Part shown: positions 60,659 to 64,000 of the stretch, piece by piece
Layout of the letters: each line of letters opens with the position of its first letter
Numbering within the stretch: the stretch's first letter is position 1
NCBI GenBank assembly: GCA_020736575.1
Contig: JAGPYM010000001.1
Location: forward strand, 372,001 to 436,000
DNA length: 64,000 nt
Direction of reading: 5' to 3'
Source of the DNA: Thelonectria olida
Lineage: Eukaryota; Ascomycota; Sordariomycetes; Hypocreales; Nectriaceae
The notes under the pieces: generated by a model
Databases searched by the model: none
What the model saw: only the letters and a program-made list of their open reading frames with translations
Told to the model about the DNA's origin: nothing
Program-made: the position numbers and the translations under genes

Positions 60659-63600
60659 CAACCGGAGAGTGACAGAGCCCACAGAGCATCGTGCCACGGG
60701 ACAAGTCAGCTCCCTATTTCGATGTACGAAGTATTATTCGTAGTCATGCCCCTTGGGGCTCGTCTCCATGCTCCGATGAAAGGCCCGCGCGAAAGGGCAC
60801 CCAGGCGGCGCACTAATCGAAGCAATGTCTGATCTGGGCGAGATTGGGTGACGGGCCATCTGGGCAATGCCGCCAGGACGGCGCCGTCTTCGACTTCGCG
60901 TGGTGGCGGATATAGGCCGTCTGCAACCCCTGCCGTCCCCAGGGTGGTGTGTGCTGGGATGGGCCCCCGAGAGCTGGAACTGTCCCGGACCAACTGAATG
61001 TGCTCTCAGGTACATTCGTCGGGGCCCGCTGACGTACCTGGCTGCGGTACCGCCCATCCATCTAGGTTGGTCATCCCAAATCTAGCGCACATCTCGCTCA
61101 TCGTCCATCGTATCGTCCACCACACATCGGGTACAGCCCATCCCATTTTGCCCTTTTGAGCACCCCATGGTTCCAGACACCAAACCAGGAGCAAAAAAGC
61201 TCAGACCTGGTGCTATGGTTGGGCCCCTTGCTTCCGTGCGTATCTGATTGTCCACTTCTTCCATGTTCCATGTTCGGCACAAATGACAGTGAACGCAGGG
61301 CAATAACTTATTCCCCATACTGAACCCTCTGGAACAATGCTCCATTTCCCATGATCCCTCTAAGCCCTGGTGTTCCTCCACCTCCCAATGCCACACTTGT
61401 TGGGTCGGCAGGGAGGGGGGGGGAGACGACTGGGGTAGTAGGGTGTGAGTATTGTCGTTGTGCTGGATCGAGGTGTGATGTATCAACGAGACGCCCATCG
61501 ACGACAAGCCCCCCCCCGCGACACTGCCGATGGAATGGTGCCCTCGAGCGCCACGGGACGAGCCCAGAAACAGCCCCAATGGCTACCGACAACTTGTGCG
61601 TGCCGTCGGCCAAGCGCTGTAGCCGTCGTCCATCGATTTGACTCCCTCCAATCTCATCTCGTCCCATCCCGTTCCGTCCCCCAAATTCCCATACCCATCA
61701 CCGAGATATTCTAGGCCGGGGTGTGCTTTGTCACAATTCGACGGGACATCGCTCAGCCCATCACAAGCCCAAAACCAGCCCCAGCACTAAGGGATCAGCA
61801 CCAAGAAAAACGCCCCCAAGAGCCGATGCCACCCTCGTAACAACTAATAACAGAGGAGAAGCTACACCGTCAGTTCCAAGTCGGGTGCCATTGAGAGTGG
61901 TCCGGGGGGATGCTGGCGTTCGCTCTGGGCCGCCCAGCCAGACCGCTGCGGCCCCCCTCCAGACCCAAACACCCCGGTCAGTCGTACCATTTTCTTGTGC
62001 TCGAGATTGGAGATCTCCAAAGCCTGGCGCTACTGCACCAAACTATCGTCATGGCCCTGGCTGTCGGTGCAGAACTGTCACGTCGTCTGAGTGATGATGC
62101 CGATGAACGCCCCCGAAATGTCTCGCTCGTTGTCACCGTCGCTGTCGCCTCAGCCATCGTGTTTGCTAAGACCGCTCCGGCCCCCCGTGTCTTTGAGTCG
62201 GTTGGTGGAGAGGAGATTTGCGAGGCGAGATTGGGGATAGAGACAGCTCGTGGAGAGATGACACCCCCCAGGATCTGTCCATGTTCCGTTGCTAGAAAAC
62301 ACCGCTTTTGCCCTTGATGGATCATGGGCTTTTTCTCGTTGACGTGCCCTTGTTCACGATTCACCATGATTGACCCTCCTTGATCAGTTCCCTAGTCCAC
62401 CTCGAATCCTTGTTCCCCTCCCCTTCTTCTCCCCCACCATACCGTGTGGTAACTGTCTCTGGCCCCGGGGATCCCTACCAGATTCCGCTGGAAGCGAACT
62501 TCACGCCCCCTGTCTGTTGGGAGAGTACAGAGTACAGCCAGCCGCAGCCTCCAGCGAGGGCGATTGTCCACTCAGGGCAACGAGAACTGTGCAGTGCAGC
62601 GCTGGTTTCTCTCACTGCAGCCAGCCCTCGACGCCATGGTGCAAATGGCGAGCTGCACCTGGCCCATCAGGGCACGAAGTAGCTACAGCTCCCACCCTTC
62701 TGTCACATTGCTTTCACTTGGCGGGCTGAAGGCCACCAATTGTCGCAAGAGTGAACTTGAGCTGTGCGAGGGCATGGCCCAAGTATCCATACCTTGAGCC
62801 GGCTGATCCATGCTCTCGCCCCGAACTGACAAGAGCCTAAACCCCGGCCGGGGCTCGTCTGGATGGCTGGGGTTTACATGCTGGGCTGGCGATGGACTGA
62901 GCCGCTGGCTTACGGCTGCCAAATTACACTGTACAGTTGAGCCCATTTCGTTGCAGCTGAGGGTGAGAAGTGTGTGGTGTAATTTGACCCTCCTGTGGCT
63001 GGCTCTCTGCATGCTCAATGTGCAAGGCGCAAGCAAGGCATGGATGGGATGCAAGTGGTGTTTCTCTCTTGGCTGGCTGGCTCGCAGGCACTTCGTTCTT
63101 CATACATGAGCAGGCAGGGACGCTCAGGCGTGGAGTTATTCGTACAGGAGATAGGTAGGCTGTCGATGCGATGTTGAAGGTCCCCATCCCACCCATGCAC
63201 GAAGAGAGATGGATCATGGAGATGGATGGGTGGTGACTGCTGATCTCATATTTGCTTTCGTACCGGGCTGCACCACATTTTGCTCACTTTTGTCCCGCTT
63301 CCTTCCCTTTTCTTTCTTTTGGATTTTCTCTTCCTGCTCCTTCCCTCTTCCGCCTCTTGGTTCGTGTTTCTCTTGTTGCCTGCGAAACCTCTCCTTCCTT
63401 CCTTCCTTCCATCCCAATTTGTTTCTCACCGCCTGCCACATCAATTTTGCACCGTTTTCAACCTTACTGCCACCACCTGCCACCTGCCACCTGCCAGCAG
63501 GACAGCAGGACACCAACAACGTATTCCCATATTCCTTGTCTGTCTCCGAACTTTACTCTTCGGAGCGCCTTCTTTCTCACCATAGCCGTCCTTGCGTCTG

Positions 63601-64000
63601 TCTAATTGCCGCCGCCTTCTCTTACCGAGCCATCCCGCCACTCCCCGCGAACTCAACACTGTTAGGCGCCTCCTCGGCCGGGTTCGCGGGTGCAAGGAAT
63701 TGTCATCTTTGCTGCCGTTCTTTGGCCTATTGCCGCCTTCGGCTTAAGTATATCATCTTACTCGCGGTCCTCAGTCCGCGAATAGACATAGAATCCTTTC
63801 ACGAAAACACGAAACACGACCGGGGCGCCAAAGGAGAGTTCAGTGCCGTCTACGTACTCATACATTCCAACACAAGGCTTTTCCCTTTGACCCCCGCTGC
63901 CCGACGCCGTTGCCCACGTTGTCGTTGGACGATCCGCCCCTTCACAGCGAACCAAAAGCCAAAACAGAGTCCCTAGTCTCGACCGCCTCGTCGACCCTCA

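Larger units (their letters stand above)
52001..64000. other. Gene-free tract, second part, to the window end
   Basis: No gene is supported. Frames up to 255 codons exist (for example 57023-57736 minus and 63209-63976 plus), but they are low-complexity and lack family resemblance. Triplet and hexamer microsatellites cluster at 53.8-55.5 kb. An 18-bp inverted repeat with CGG-N6-CCG lies at 60641-60658. From about 63.28 to 63.42 kb the plus strand is strongly pyrimidine-rich, like the leader of a gene that begins beyond the window. Confidence 0.5.

Overview
The window reads as nuclear DNA of a filamentous ascomycete (Pezizomycotina, probably Sordariomycetes). The support is short introns (mostly 47-125 nt) with GT..AG ends and CTAAC/CTGAC-like branch sites, C-ending codon preference, pyrimidine-rich leaders, and characteristic fungal genes: a CON-6 conidiation protein, a group II G-alpha of GNA-2 type and a fungal endosulfine. 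The species cannot be fixed from the sequence. No plasmid, phage, rRNA, tRNA, CRISPR or transposase signature was seen.

Layout. 0-9 kb: a small CxxCxG protein, LST8 (TORC subunit), con-6 and a TMEM234-like membrane protein. 9.4-14.7 kb: an unrecognised four-exon gene and the 20S proteasome alpha-1 subunit. 15-24 kb is the densest part: a WKF-domain (C7orf50-like) protein with an acidic serine tail, a PhyH/PHYHD1-type dioxygenase, a claudin-like four-helix membrane protein, a Nit2-type omega-amidase and spermidine synthase. 29.5-34 kb: G-alpha (gna-2 type) and MYG1 nuclease. 35-36 kb: endosulfine (Igo1-type). 41-44 kb: glutamate-cysteine ligase. From 43.7 kb to the end, about 20 kb holds no gene I can support, although it is not obviously AT-rich or transposon-like. 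A pyrimidine-rich stretch near 63.3 kb suggests the leader of a gene starting beyond the window.

Functionally this is mostly conserved core biology: nutrient and growth signalling (LST8 and endosulfine lie at two ends of the TORC1-Rim15-Igo axis; G-alpha), protein turnover, and sulfur/nitrogen metabolism (glutathione first step, omega-amidase, polyamines). It is not a metabolite cluster, and the genes are in both orientations with separate promoters. The less ordinary items are the unrecognised 181-residue gene at 9.5-10.3 kb, a fully open 301-nt intron in the spermidine synthase gene, several perfect palindromes in gene-free DNA, and the 20-kb tract without genes. Exon coordinates come from reading splice sites and protein continuity by eye. 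No transcript or database evidence was available.
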